From positions 1 to 10,720 of the forward strand of contig JAIRKP010000061.1 of the NCBI GenBank assembly GCA_031260085.1: DNA of 10,720 nucleotides, given 5' to 3'. The notes beneath the pieces are model-generated. The model saw only the letters and a program-made list of their open reading frames with translations, ran no database searches and was not told the origin of the DNA. Every line of letters begins with the position of its first letter. The first letter of the stretch is position 1. Positions 4,037 to 10,720 of this stretch are shown in pieces. A program made the translations under genes and the position numbers. Origin of the DNA: Holosporales bacterium. Its GTDB lineage: Bacteria > Pseudomonadota > Alphaproteobacteria > RUG11792.

Positions 4037-5824
4037 ATGGCTAGTAGATTATTAATTGACGCGCATTACGCGGATGAAACAAGAATAGCAATGATAGATG
4101 ATCAAGGAAAATTAGAGAACTTTGAATCTGAACACGGTGAAAAAAAGGCTATTAAAGGAAATATTTATCTTGCGAAAATAGTTAGAATAGAGCCATCTAT
4201 TCAAGCTGCTTTTATAGATTATGGCAATGATAGGCATGGATTTCTGCCTCTTTCGGAAATTCATTATGACTATTTTAATAAAAATATAGCAAAAGCTACT
4301 GAAGATGATAATTTAGAAAATCCTGACTCAACTGAAGTAAAAAAATACTTTCCGAATTATAAAATACAAGAAGTTATATCTTTAAAACAAATTATATTAG
4401 TTCAAGCGCAAAAAGAAAATCGTGGAAATAAGTGTGCTTATTTTACGACATTTATAAGTCTGCCAGGAAGATATTGCGTCTTAGTGCCCAATCCTACGAG
4501 ATCAACATGTAGCGGTGTTTCTAAAAGATTAGCTTCAAATGAGAAAGATCGATTACGAGAAATAATATCTTCATTAAATGTCCCTGAAGGAATGAGCTGC
4601 ATAATAAGAACAGCCGGAGAAAACCGAACTAAGCAAGAGATAAAGAGAGATTTTGAATATTTAATGAGACTTTGGAATGAAATTAGAGAAACGACCACTG
4701 CTGCAAAGGCTCCGGCTATGATTTATGAGGAAGGTAATATAATAAAAAGAACTATTAGAGATCTTTATAAAAGAACATCTGATAAAATTCTTATTCAAGG
4801 TCAAGATGCATATAAAGATGCCAGAACATTTATGAAAACATTTATCCCAAGTCATGTAAAAAAAATAGAGTTATATAAAGATACCGCAATAAATCTTTTT
4901 CAAAAATATGGCATTGAAGACAAAATAAACGAACTTTTAAACCCAGTGGTGCCATTGCCATCTGGGGGAACTATTGTTATCAATACAACAGAAGCATTGA
5001 CTGCAATCGATGTTAACTCGGGCAAATTAAAGACAGAGCGAGCCATAGAAGATACGGCCCTTAAAACGAATATTGAAGCTGCATACGAGATAGCAAGACA
5101 ATTAAAATTAAGGGATATAGCAGGAATCATAGTTATAGATTTTATAGACATGATAGAGCGTAATTCTATTTCTAAAATCGAAAAGGTTTTTAAAGACGCT
5201 ATTAAAGACGATTATTCGAGCTTACAAATAGGAAAAATTTCGCAATTCGGATTGCTCGAAATATCCCGGCAAAGGCTCCGGCAGAGTTTATCGGATTCTA
5301 ATTTTGTGGTATGCCAGCATTGTCGTGGCTCTGGGAAGGTTTTCTCGAATGAAAGCTCGGCGCTCTCGATACTAAGAAAAATAGAGAATTTTCTGATTAA
5401 TAATAAACCAAAATCAGTTCTTGTTGAAGTTGCAGATGGAATAGATTTATTCATTCTTAATACAAAAAGAAAGTTGATTATCGATATGGAAAATATGCAT
5501 AAAACAAATATAGAAATATGGAGAAATCCATCTTTTTTAGTTCATGAATGCAATTTCAAAGTTAAAAACTCGCCAACAAATAGTATCGATACTTCAGAGA
5601 ATACATCAGATGAAAAGAAGCAAACTGAAAATCTGCGTAGTCCATATTTTGTTAAAAGAACAAAATATACCACACTAGACTACTCTAAATTGCAAAATAA
5701 AAATAATATAAAAAAACAACCTTCTATTGAAACCCCACACCCAGCCGTAACAAAACAGGAAGATCAGGTAGAATATTATAAACACAAGAAACGCTCTGGC
5801 TGGATACGGAAAATGTTCGGGTAG
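4037..5824 (+). CDS. rne: Ribonuclease E/G family endoribonuclease, compact form
   Basis: Encodes a 595-residue RNase E/G, the single-strand endonuclease that initiates mRNA decay and processes rRNA and tRNA precursors. The ATG at 4037 is preferred over an upstream TTG at 4019 because the family begins with residues like MASRLLIDA; a GAGG lies 12 bases before it. The S1 domain spans about 36-145 and carries an insertion rich in Asn, Asp and Glu (80-107). GVSKRL is at 160-165 and IRTAG at 190-194. Catalytic Asp325 (in AIDVNSG) and Asp368 (in VIDFIDM) equal E. coli D303 and D346 with a constant shift of 22. The zinc link CQHCRGSG puts Cys426 and Cys429 at the same shift. The C-terminal tail is only about 85 residues, hydrophilic and disordered-looking, and ends in RSGWIRKMFG. 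That ending resembles the GW motif by which alphaproteobacterial RNase E binds PNPase. The gene is bracketed by inverted A-B repeats. Confidence 0.96.
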   Translation: MASRLLIDAHYADETRIAMIDDQGKLENFESEHGEKKAIKGNIYLAKIVRIEPSIQAAFIDYGNDRHGFLPLSEIHYDYFNKNIAKATEDDNLENPDSTEVKKYFPNYKIQEVISLKQIILVQAQKENRGNKCAYFTTFISLPGRYCVLVPNPTRSTCSGVSKRLASNEKDRLREIISSLNVPEGMSCIIRTAGENRTKQEIKRDFEYLMRLWNEIRETTTAAKAPAMIYEEGNIIKRTIRDLYKRTSDKILIQGQDAYKDARTFMKTFIPSHVKKIELYKDTAINLFQKYGIEDKINELLNPVVPLPSGGTIVINTTEALTAIDVNSGKLKTERAIEDTALKTNIEAAYEIARQLKLRDIAGIIVIDFIDMIERNSISKIEKVFKDAIKDDYSSLQIGKISQFGLLEISRQRLRQSLSDSNFVVCQHCRGSGKVFSNESSALSILRKIENFLINNKPKSVLVEVADGIDLFILNTKRKLIIDMENMHKTNIEIWRNPSFLVHECNFKVKNSPTNSIDTSENTSDEKKQTENLRSPYFVKRTKYTTLDYSKLQNKNNIKKQPSIETPHPAVTKQEDQVEYYKHKKRSGWIRKMFG

Positions 5825-5861
5825 TTAAAATGAATTTGCTAGAAGGACTTTATGCTTCCGG

Positions 5862-5900
5862 GGCGCGAGTATGGTATAGATATTATACCATACTCGCGCC
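5862..5900 (-). repeat. Repeat B, copy 2
   Basis: Perfect 16-bp arms GCGCGAGTATGGTATA (5863-5878) and TATACCATACTCGCGC (5884-5899) enclose a 5-base centre GATAT, with one more G-C pair outside (5862 with 5900). It starts 37 bases after the rne stop. Compared with copy 1 the arms are the same but the centre differs in length and sequence. Confidence 0.9.
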
Positions 5901-5903
5901 TAT

Positions 5904-5943
5904 AGTCTGTCAAGGATCACTTCGTTCTCCTCCTTGACAGACT
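5904..5943 (-). repeat. Repeat A, copy 2, inverted
   Basis: An exact reverse complement of the 40-bp unit at 3775-3814. With repeat B copy 2 it forms a composite in the opposite orientation to copy 1, so rne lies between two inverted composites. In the plus-strand direction its centre contains TCTCCTCCTT, which includes the anti-Shine-Dalgarno core. Confidence 0.9.
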
Positions 5944-6330
5944 GGTCTCATGTAGTCTCTCGGCCGAGCAGAGTATTCAAGTCAGTTTCACCCAGAGGTT
6001 CCAAATTCGAGAGCTCCCCCGTCCAAGGTGCGCAAGAAATTTGGGAGGTAATACGCAGTCTTACCCTCATCAGAGGTCCAGGCCCACATGGACCCCGGAT
6101 TCCAAGCTCTGAGATCAGCCTTAGCTACAAGCTTTGTCGTGGCTGTAGGCGGCAAGACAGTCAATGCGGTAATTCCCTTGGGAAATAGGTCGATAACCCT
6201 CCAGGCTTCGACAAGATGCTCTAAGCCCAGGTACACCACCCCAGCAAAAGAGGTATAAATTGCCCCATGTGATCAAAGTTACTTTGGAAGGGCACGTATT
6301 CGGCCCAATTAGCGACGGAGTAGCTTTATA
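5944..6330 (-). pseudogene. GC-rich relic of an unrecognised gene
   Basis: This roughly 390-base stretch is about 50% G+C by eye, unlike its AT-rich neighbours. The most protein-like frame is on the minus strand, 6239 down to 5988 (83 codons, with GLEHLVEAWRVIDLFPKG, LRAWNPGSMWAWTSDEG and YYLPNFLRTLDGGALEFG). It has no good start, and a stop lies just upstream. A different minus-strand frame with protein-like content (NWAEYVPFQSNFDHMGQF) ends at 6221 and overlaps it, as if a frameshift near 6230 broke one gene. A plus-strand frame (5934-6188) is also open but begins inside repeat A. It lies between repeat B copies 2 and 3. Product unknown; strand and coding status are inferred. Confidence 0.3.
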
Positions 6331-6350
6331 TTTTCAAAATACCCACGCGA

Positions 6351-6382
6351 GCGCGAGTATGGCATAGATATTATACTCGCGC
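6351..6382. repeat. Repeat B, copy 3, damaged
   Basis: The left arm GCGCGAGTATGG is kept, but aligned with copy 2 there is one T-to-C change and a 5-base loss (ACCAT) from the right arm, leaving ten paired bases (6351-6360 with 6373-6382). No repeat A is next to it. It sits between the GC-rich relic and the NhaD-like gene. Confidence 0.8.
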
Positions 6383-6425
6383 CCGCGCTCAAAATTAGAA
6401 TCTAAGCAAGCGACATAATTTAGAG

Positions 6426-6431
6426 TATAAT
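6426..6431 (+). promoter_or_regulatory. Possible -10 element for the NhaD-like gene
   Basis: An exact TATAAT lies 31 bases upstream of the TTG start. No clear -35 is found at 16-18 bases, so the call is tentative. Confidence 0.25.
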
Positions 6432-6462
6432 GTTGTAAAGTTAATATTTTTTACGACTAACA

Positions 6463-7743
6463 TTGAATATTTTTGAAACACTATTACTTACGTTCCCGCT
6501 AATTTTAGTTCTATTATCAATAGCGTTTATGCCTCTCATGTTCTCTAAATTTTGGCATAAAAATGAATTTCGAATACTTTCGATAATAACGATATGCTCC
6601 ATTATTTTAATGTTCTTAATTTTAGACAATACTTGCAAAATTCTAAACCATGCAATTATTGAAGATTATGTGCCATTTATTATAACTTTATTTACTTTGT
6701 ATTTATTATCTCATGGCATTCATATAAAAATTAAATTATCATCTGGAACAAAGCAAAATGCGTTGTTTCTTATAATAGCTAGTATCTTTTCGTCAATCAT
6801 AGGAACAACAGGAGCATCTATGTTGCTTTTAAGGCCATTTCTAGAGATGAATAAAAATCGGCAAAAAAAGACGCATTTGTTAGTATTTTTCATATTCTTA
6901 GTTTCGAATATTGGAGGCCTTTTGACGCCACTCGGGGATCCGCCGTTGCTTTTAGGATATTTGCATGGCATTGAGTTTTCTTGGTTTTTTAAAAATTTGG
7001 TTTTTTATTGGCTTTTATACATTTTTACTTGTGTTTTAATTATGGTTTTCGTAGATAAACATATAATCAAAAATGAAAAAAATATTAAAGTTGACGAAAA
7101 ATTTGAATTAAAGATTACAGGTATAGGAAATATATTTTTAACTATTCTTACCGTGTTTGTTTTATTTATTGATTTCGACTTTGTCAATAAAAGCAATATA
7201 CCGCAGATTTACCTCAAATGCAGTTTATTATTAATATTTTGTTTAATTTCATTTGTTTATTCAAAGAAAGTTAATCACGAAAAGATAGACTTTGCGCCAT
7301 TCTCGGAAGTTGCGAAAACGTTTTTAGTTATATTTATAGTAATAGCGCCTGTTTTGCATATATTAGAAACAAATTCGCATATTATTCATGAATATATACG
7401 AAATATTAGCAAAGGCTCTGATGAATCTATAGTATATTTTTGGTTATGTTCTTTGACTTCTTCTTTTTTGGATAATGCACCGTCGTATCTGTTGTTCTTT
7501 AATATGGCTGGCGGAAATGCAAATGAGCTTATGAATGTCTATCCGAATATTTTGCAAGCTATTTCAATTAGCGCAGTTGTTATGGGCGCTATGACGTATA
7601 TAGGAAATGCACCAAATATGATGGTGAGATCAATCGCTCTTAAAAAAGGAATTAAAATGCCTTCATTTATAGGATATATATTATGGTCATGTTTAGTTAT
7701 ATTGCCAATAAGTTTTTTTATATCTTTTATTTTATATAAATAA
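6463..7743 (+). CDS. nhaD: NhaD-like sodium:proton antiporter (CitMHS-type membrane protein)
   Basis: Encodes a 426-residue inner-membrane protein with about eleven or twelve hydrophobic segments (near 5-27, 37-55, 70-88, 99-118, 138-166, 178-197, 223-239, 251-266, 286-301, 324-346, 363-384 and 401-424). Conserved motifs of the ion transporter superfamily are clear: GTTGASMLLLRPFL (114-127), LTPLGDPPLLLG (154-165), FLDNAPSYLLFF (335-346) and GNAP (381-384). Rickettsial and chlamydial genomes carry similar proteins annotated as Na+/H+ antiporter NhaD or putative citrate transporter. Transport of Na+ or Li+ against protons is the likely role, but the substrate cannot be read from sequence. The start is TTG at 6463; an in-frame stop lies close upstream and no Shine-Dalgarno site is seen. 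It is monocistronic, or reads on towards carD after 129 bases. Confidence 0.85.
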   Translation: MNIFETLLLTFPLILVLLSIAFMPLMFSKFWHKNEFRILSIITICSIILMFLILDNTCKILNHAIIEDYVPFIITLFTLYLLSHGIHIKIKLSSGTKQNALFLIIASIFSSIIGTTGASMLLLRPFLEMNKNRQKKTHLLVFFIFLVSNIGGLLTPLGDPPLLLGYLHGIEFSWFFKNLVFYWLLYIFTCVLIMVFVDKHIIKNEKNIKVDEKFELKITGIGNIFLTILTVFVLFIDFDFVNKSNIPQIYLKCSLLLIFCLISFVYSKKVNHEKIDFAPFSEVAKTFLVIFIVIAPVLHILETNSHIIHEYIRNISKGSDESIVYFWLCSLTSSFLDNAPSYLLFFNMAGGNANELMNVYPNILQAISISAVVMGAMTYIGNAPNMMVRSIALKKGIKMPSFIGYILWSCLVILPISFFISFILYK

Positions 7744-7872
7744 GTATATAAAACATAATTAGAATTTGTATAAGTATTATTATCTATTTTGGATTGCAAT
7801 ATTATGCCCTTGATTTTTTATTGTATTTGTGTTACTAATTATTAACGCTTATTAAATTTTGTTGATGTTATT

Positions 7873-8370
7873 ATGGCGCAAAAGAAGCTTTTTGAAATAG
7901 GTTCTTGGGTGGTTTATCCATCACATGGGGTTGGAAAGATCGATAATATAGATAAGTTTGATATCGAAGGACAAGTAGTCGAGTTTTTTGTGATATCATT
8001 TCAGAAAAATAAATTGGTCTTAAAACTTCCGGTGCAAAAAGCTTTAAAAGCCGGTTTGCGGAAAATAATTACTAAGCAGGAAATGCAAAAAGCATTGGAT
8101 GTTCTGTTTCAGAAAGTTAAAAAACGCAAATTAATGTGGAGCAAGAGAGCTCAAGAATACGAAACAAAAATAAACTCGGGAGATCCAATTGCAATTGCTG
8201 AGGTTGTTCGTGATTTATATAAAGATGGCCGAGATTCAATACAATCTTTTAGCGAAAAGCAAATATATCAAATCGCTATTGAAAGATTGGCAAAAGAGGT
8301 TTCAATAGTAGATCAAATAGAAGAAGAAGAAGCCATAAAAAAACTAGAGATGATTTTACAAGCTGCTTAG
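7873..8370 (+). CDS. carD: CarD/CdnL family transcription regulator
   Basis: Encodes a 165-residue CarD/CdnL protein, which binds the RNA polymerase beta subunit and stabilises open promoter complexes, especially at rRNA promoters. The N-terminal RNA polymerase interaction domain is seen at about 6-65 (FEIGSWVVYPSHGVGKI, then KLVLKLPVQKA). The C-terminal helical DNA-binding domain follows, with the conserved Trp89 in KRKLMWSKRAQEYE and the usual NSGDPIAIAEVVRDLY (101-116). Length is standard for the alphaproteobacterial form. The ATG at 7873 gives the family N-terminus; no Shine-Dalgarno site is visible. A weak promoter, TTGATT (7810-7815) with TACTAA (7833-7838) at 17 bases, lies upstream. 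lptD follows after 44 bases and may be cotranscribed. Confidence 0.95.
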   Translation: MAQKKLFEIGSWVVYPSHGVGKIDNIDKFDIEGQVVEFFVISFQKNKLVLKLPVQKALKAGLRKIITKQEMQKALDVLFQKVKKRKLMWSKRAQEYETKINSGDPIAIAEVVRDLYKDGRDSIQSFSEKQIYQIAIERLAKEVSIVDQIEEEEAIKKLEMILQAA

Positions 8371-8414
8371 TTTTTGTATAAAATAAGAATAACATTATTT
8401 TTCAAAAAAGTTAA

Positions 8415-10583
8415 TTGAAAAGGATTTTTATTTGCGTTGTTGTAGTATTTATTGTTTTTTCATCCAAAACATTTGCGGAAATAATACTTGATGCAAAAAT
8501 TATTTCAATAGATAAAGCCTCTGATACCGTATCAGCGAGCGGCGAAGTCGTCGTTATTCAAGAATTGAATAACAATATTCGGGAACTTCATTGTGAAAAA
8601 ATTGAATATAATGGAAAAACCAAAGAGCTGAAGCTAATCGGGGATTCAATGATAAAAGAACCTACCGGAGAGATTGTGTGGGCTAAAAGCGCTATTATCG
8701 ATACAAAACTAAAAAATGCAATAATAAGAGCGCTAAAAGTTGTTTTGACAGATAATTCAAAAATCAGAGCAGAAATAGGAACAAAAGTCGGCGAAATATA
8801 CACATTTGAAAACGCAAGCTATACCCCGTGCAAAGAATCGAGCTGCGTTCTGCCATTATGGGATCTGGCTGCCGAGAGAGTTGTTTATGATGTTAAAAAA
8901 AAGGCGTTTATATATCACAACGTAAAGCTCAGAATGAAAGGACACACAATTGCATTTCTTCCATATTTTAAACATCCGGCTTTTGGTATAAAAAGACAAA
9001 CAGGATTTTTGTCGCCAATTATAAATTCAAATAATGATGCAGGATTATTTGTTGGAATTCCGTATTATATAGTTCTTGATGAGCATAAAGATTTAAAACT
9101 TACTCCATTTTTTAACACGCACAATAGAGCCTTTATGTCAGCGAAATATAGACAATCTTTGGTCAAAGGAGATTTTACCGTTGATGGCAGTTTTTTGACA
9201 AAAGCAAAAAAACGAAACAATACACCAATAGAAGAACAAAAAACAAGGTGGCATATTAATACTCTTTTTAAATCCTACAACATTGACAATAGGAGAATTA
9301 CATTAAAAATCGATAGAGTCAGCGATGTTACGTATAAGATGAAATACCCAGTTTCTGATGATTATTACGGCGGCATAATCAAAAGAAAGGGGACAGAATC
9401 AAAATTTGCTGTCGATTTTTTTGATAATAATTATTTTGTAACAACAGATTCATACATATTTCAAACTCCTGACAAAGATACTGCGCCTATTCTTATTCCT
9501 CATTTTAATGCGAATTATAGAACTACAGATACAGGCTCAGGTATAGCAGAAGTTAACAGCGATGTTTTGTGTTTAGCTAGGGAGACCTCCAATTTACCTG
9601 AGGCTGCAAAAAGAATGTTTAGAACATCAAATAATATTAAATGGGCGAAAGAGGTTCCCGTGAACAACGTTTTAATTGATATTTCGAGTGGGCTCAGGCT
9701 AGATGCTTATAGTTTCGATCGTGATAATGAATTAACTCAGTATAAAGCATATCCAATCTTAGAAAATCAGATTAGTGGATTTTTGCCATTGTCAAGCGCT
9801 ATGTCAGATAAATCGTATAGATCGATATGGGGGCCTAAGGCGGCTGTGTCTAGCATTGAATCACTTAGTAAACGCAAACAATTAAACGTAAACGAAGATT
9901 CGGTATTCAGTAGTTTTGATGATTTGAACATTTATCAAATCAATAGATTCGGCATGTATGATAAAATAGAGAATGGAGAAAAAATAGCAGCTGGAATTGA
10001 AAACTCAATATACAACTCAGAAAGGAGAGTAATCAATTTTTTTATTGGTAAATCTCATGAGATCGGAAATAGAAATAAAGGAGATGGAAAAAATTCAACA
10101 GTCGGTAGATTTATAATAAAACCATCCGAAGTTCTTTCACTTAGATCCAGGTTTGTGGGTGTTCCATTTGTTGAAAAAATAAAACTACTTGAATCAGGAA
10201 TGAATGTGGAAATAGGTAAAATTTCGACAGGCGTGGGTTATTTGTATGATTCTAGAATAAACTCATACAGAAAGACATCCCTCTCGCAATTTGGTCTGTT
10301 TTTCGGAGTGAAAATGACGCAATATTGGAATCTTAGCTTATCGCAAATAATTAATATGAAAAAAGGACATGGGCATCGCAATCTCTCAAGAGGAATCTTT
10401 ATAGACTATAAAGACGAGTGTTTCGGCTTATGTTTCGGAGTTTATACATCAAAATACAAGGATAAAGATGTTTCACCGCAAACTGGCTTTATGATAGCTA
10501 TTTTGTTTAAAAATTTAGCAAACATAGGCGGGGGTAACGTCAAGAATCATATATACGCATCGACATTAGGCAAAGTCGCGTGA
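8415..10583 (+). CDS. lptD: LPS-assembly outer membrane protein LptD
   Basis: Encodes a 722-residue LptD, the outer membrane beta-barrel that, with LptE, inserts lipopolysaccharide into the outer leaflet. A signal peptide covers about 1-21 (KR, then a hydrophobic core, ending KTFA before EIILDA). The periplasmic OstA/LptA-like jellyroll spans about 25-180 (repeats such as VSASGEVVV and KTKELKLIGD). The family signature FLPYFKHPAFGIKRQTGFLSP is visible around 181-201, shown here as FLPYF and KRQTGFLSP, and starts the barrel domain. Paired cysteines Cys139/Cys144 and Cys669/Cys673 (in DECFGLCFG) probably form the disulfides between jellyroll and barrel that LptD needs. The start is TTG at 8415, preceded by an in-frame stop and no good Shine-Dalgarno site. 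It follows carD by 44 bases. After its stop come 85 bases without a gene, then repeat A. Confidence 0.94.
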   Translation: MKRIFICVVVVFIVFSSKTFAEIILDAKIISIDKASDTVSASGEVVVIQELNNNIRELHCEKIEYNGKTKELKLIGDSMIKEPTGEIVWAKSAIIDTKLKNAIIRALKVVLTDNSKIRAEIGTKVGEIYTFENASYTPCKESSCVLPLWDLAAERVVYDVKKKAFIYHNVKLRMKGHTIAFLPYFKHPAFGIKRQTGFLSPIINSNNDAGLFVGIPYYIVLDEHKDLKLTPFFNTHNRAFMSAKYRQSLVKGDFTVDGSFLTKAKKRNNTPIEEQKTRWHINTLFKSYNIDNRRITLKIDRVSDVTYKMKYPVSDDYYGGIIKRKGTESKFAVDFFDNNYFVTTDSYIFQTPDKDTAPILIPHFNANYRTTDTGSGIAEVNSDVLCLARETSNLPEAAKRMFRTSNNIKWAKEVPVNNVLIDISSGLRLDAYSFDRDNELTQYKAYPILENQISGFLPLSSAMSDKSYRSIWGPKAAVSSIESLSKRKQLNVNEDSVFSSFDDLNIYQINRFGMYDKIENGEKIAAGIENSIYNSERRVINFFIGKSHEIGNRNKGDGKNSTVGRFIIKPSEVLSLRSRFVGVPFVEKIKLLESGMNVEIGKISTGVGYLYDSRINSYRKTSLSQFGLFFGVKMTQYWNLSLSQIINMKKGHGHRNLSRGIFIDYKDECFGLCFGVYTSKYKDKDVSPQTGFMIAILFKNLANIGGGNVKNHIYASTLGKVA

Positions 10584-10668
10584 TATAGAATGATGGTTAC
10601 ACTTGCAAAGAGAACTCATTGCAGGTGGTTGGAGATTTCGAAGTCAACCTCTAGATAGATGAATGCAT

Positions 10669-10708
10669 AGTCTGTCAAGGAGGAGAACGAAGTGATCCTT
10701 GACAGACA
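10669..10708 (+). repeat. Repeat A, copy 3
   Basis: Matches copy 1 at 39 of 40 bases; only the last base differs (A for T). It has the same orientation as copy 1 and is followed after four bases by the start of repeat B, so the A-B composite recurs downstream of lptD. The preceding stretch 10584-10668 is again less AT-rich than lptD and has no gene. Confidence 0.9.
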
Positions 10709-10712
10709 GAGG

Positions 10713-10720
10713 GCGCGAGT
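10713..10720 (+). repeat. Repeat B, copy 4, cut by the window edge
   Basis: GCGCGAGT, the first eight bases of the repeat B left arm, placed after repeat A copy 3 as in the composite at 3775-3856. The rest lies outside the window. Confidence 0.7.

Noticed and set aside
5862..5943. Rho-independent terminator after rne
   Set aside because: The stems are strong but neither palindrome is followed by a run of T, and the same units also occur upstream of rne. They may still end transcripts in another way.
3775..5943. Composite transposon carrying rne
   Set aside because: The flanking inverted units are short palindromes without a transposase. rne is a core gene with ordinary composition for this window, so the bracket is better read as two separate repeat insertions.
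5934..6188. Plus-strand open frame of 84 codons
   Set aside because: It begins inside repeat A, has a biased basic and proline-rich composition, and lies opposite the more protein-like minus-strand frame.

Overview
The window looks like a piece of an AT-rich alphaproteobacterial chromosome, probably from a host-associated lineage of the Rickettsiales or Holosporales kind. This is inferred from the strong A+T bias of the genes, several TTG starts, weak or absent Shine-Dalgarno sites, a short RNase E ending in an alphaproteobacterial-style GW motif, an alphaproteobacterial-type shikimate kinase and RecR, and the presence of CarD and LptD. LptD implies an LPS-bearing outer membrane. No ribosomal RNA or tRNA gene is visible.

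Layout. Positions 1-640 hold a GC-richer stretch that reads as a gene broken by several frameshifts. Positions 649-2863 hold a tight minus-strand cluster, aroK then recR then obgE, with gaps of 3-4 bases. Positions 2864-4036 hold no credible gene but much structure: a perfect 16-bp parS-type palindrome at 3162-3177, lying between two inverted clusters of hairpins. Each cluster contains a cloverleaf-forming element, at 3052-3122 and 3281-3353. A second family of two palindromes, called A (40 bp) and B (about 38 bp), then begins at 3775. The plus strand carries rne (4037-5824), bracketed by inverted A-B composites. A second GC-rich relic follows (about 5944-6330), then a lone damaged B, an NhaD-like antiporter gene (6463-7743), carD (7873-8370) and lptD (8415-10583). 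Another A-B composite begins at 10669 and runs off the right edge.

The coding genes are housekeeping functions: shikimate kinase-like protein, recombination repair, ribosome assembly GTPase, RNA decay, ion homeostasis, RNA polymerase control and LPS export. They do not form one pathway. The unusual content is between the genes. The main observations are the parS site embedded in inverted cloverleaf arrays whose stems differ by paired, compensatory changes; the A-B composites around rne; and a shikimate kinase homologue that has lost several residues normally required to bind shikimate.
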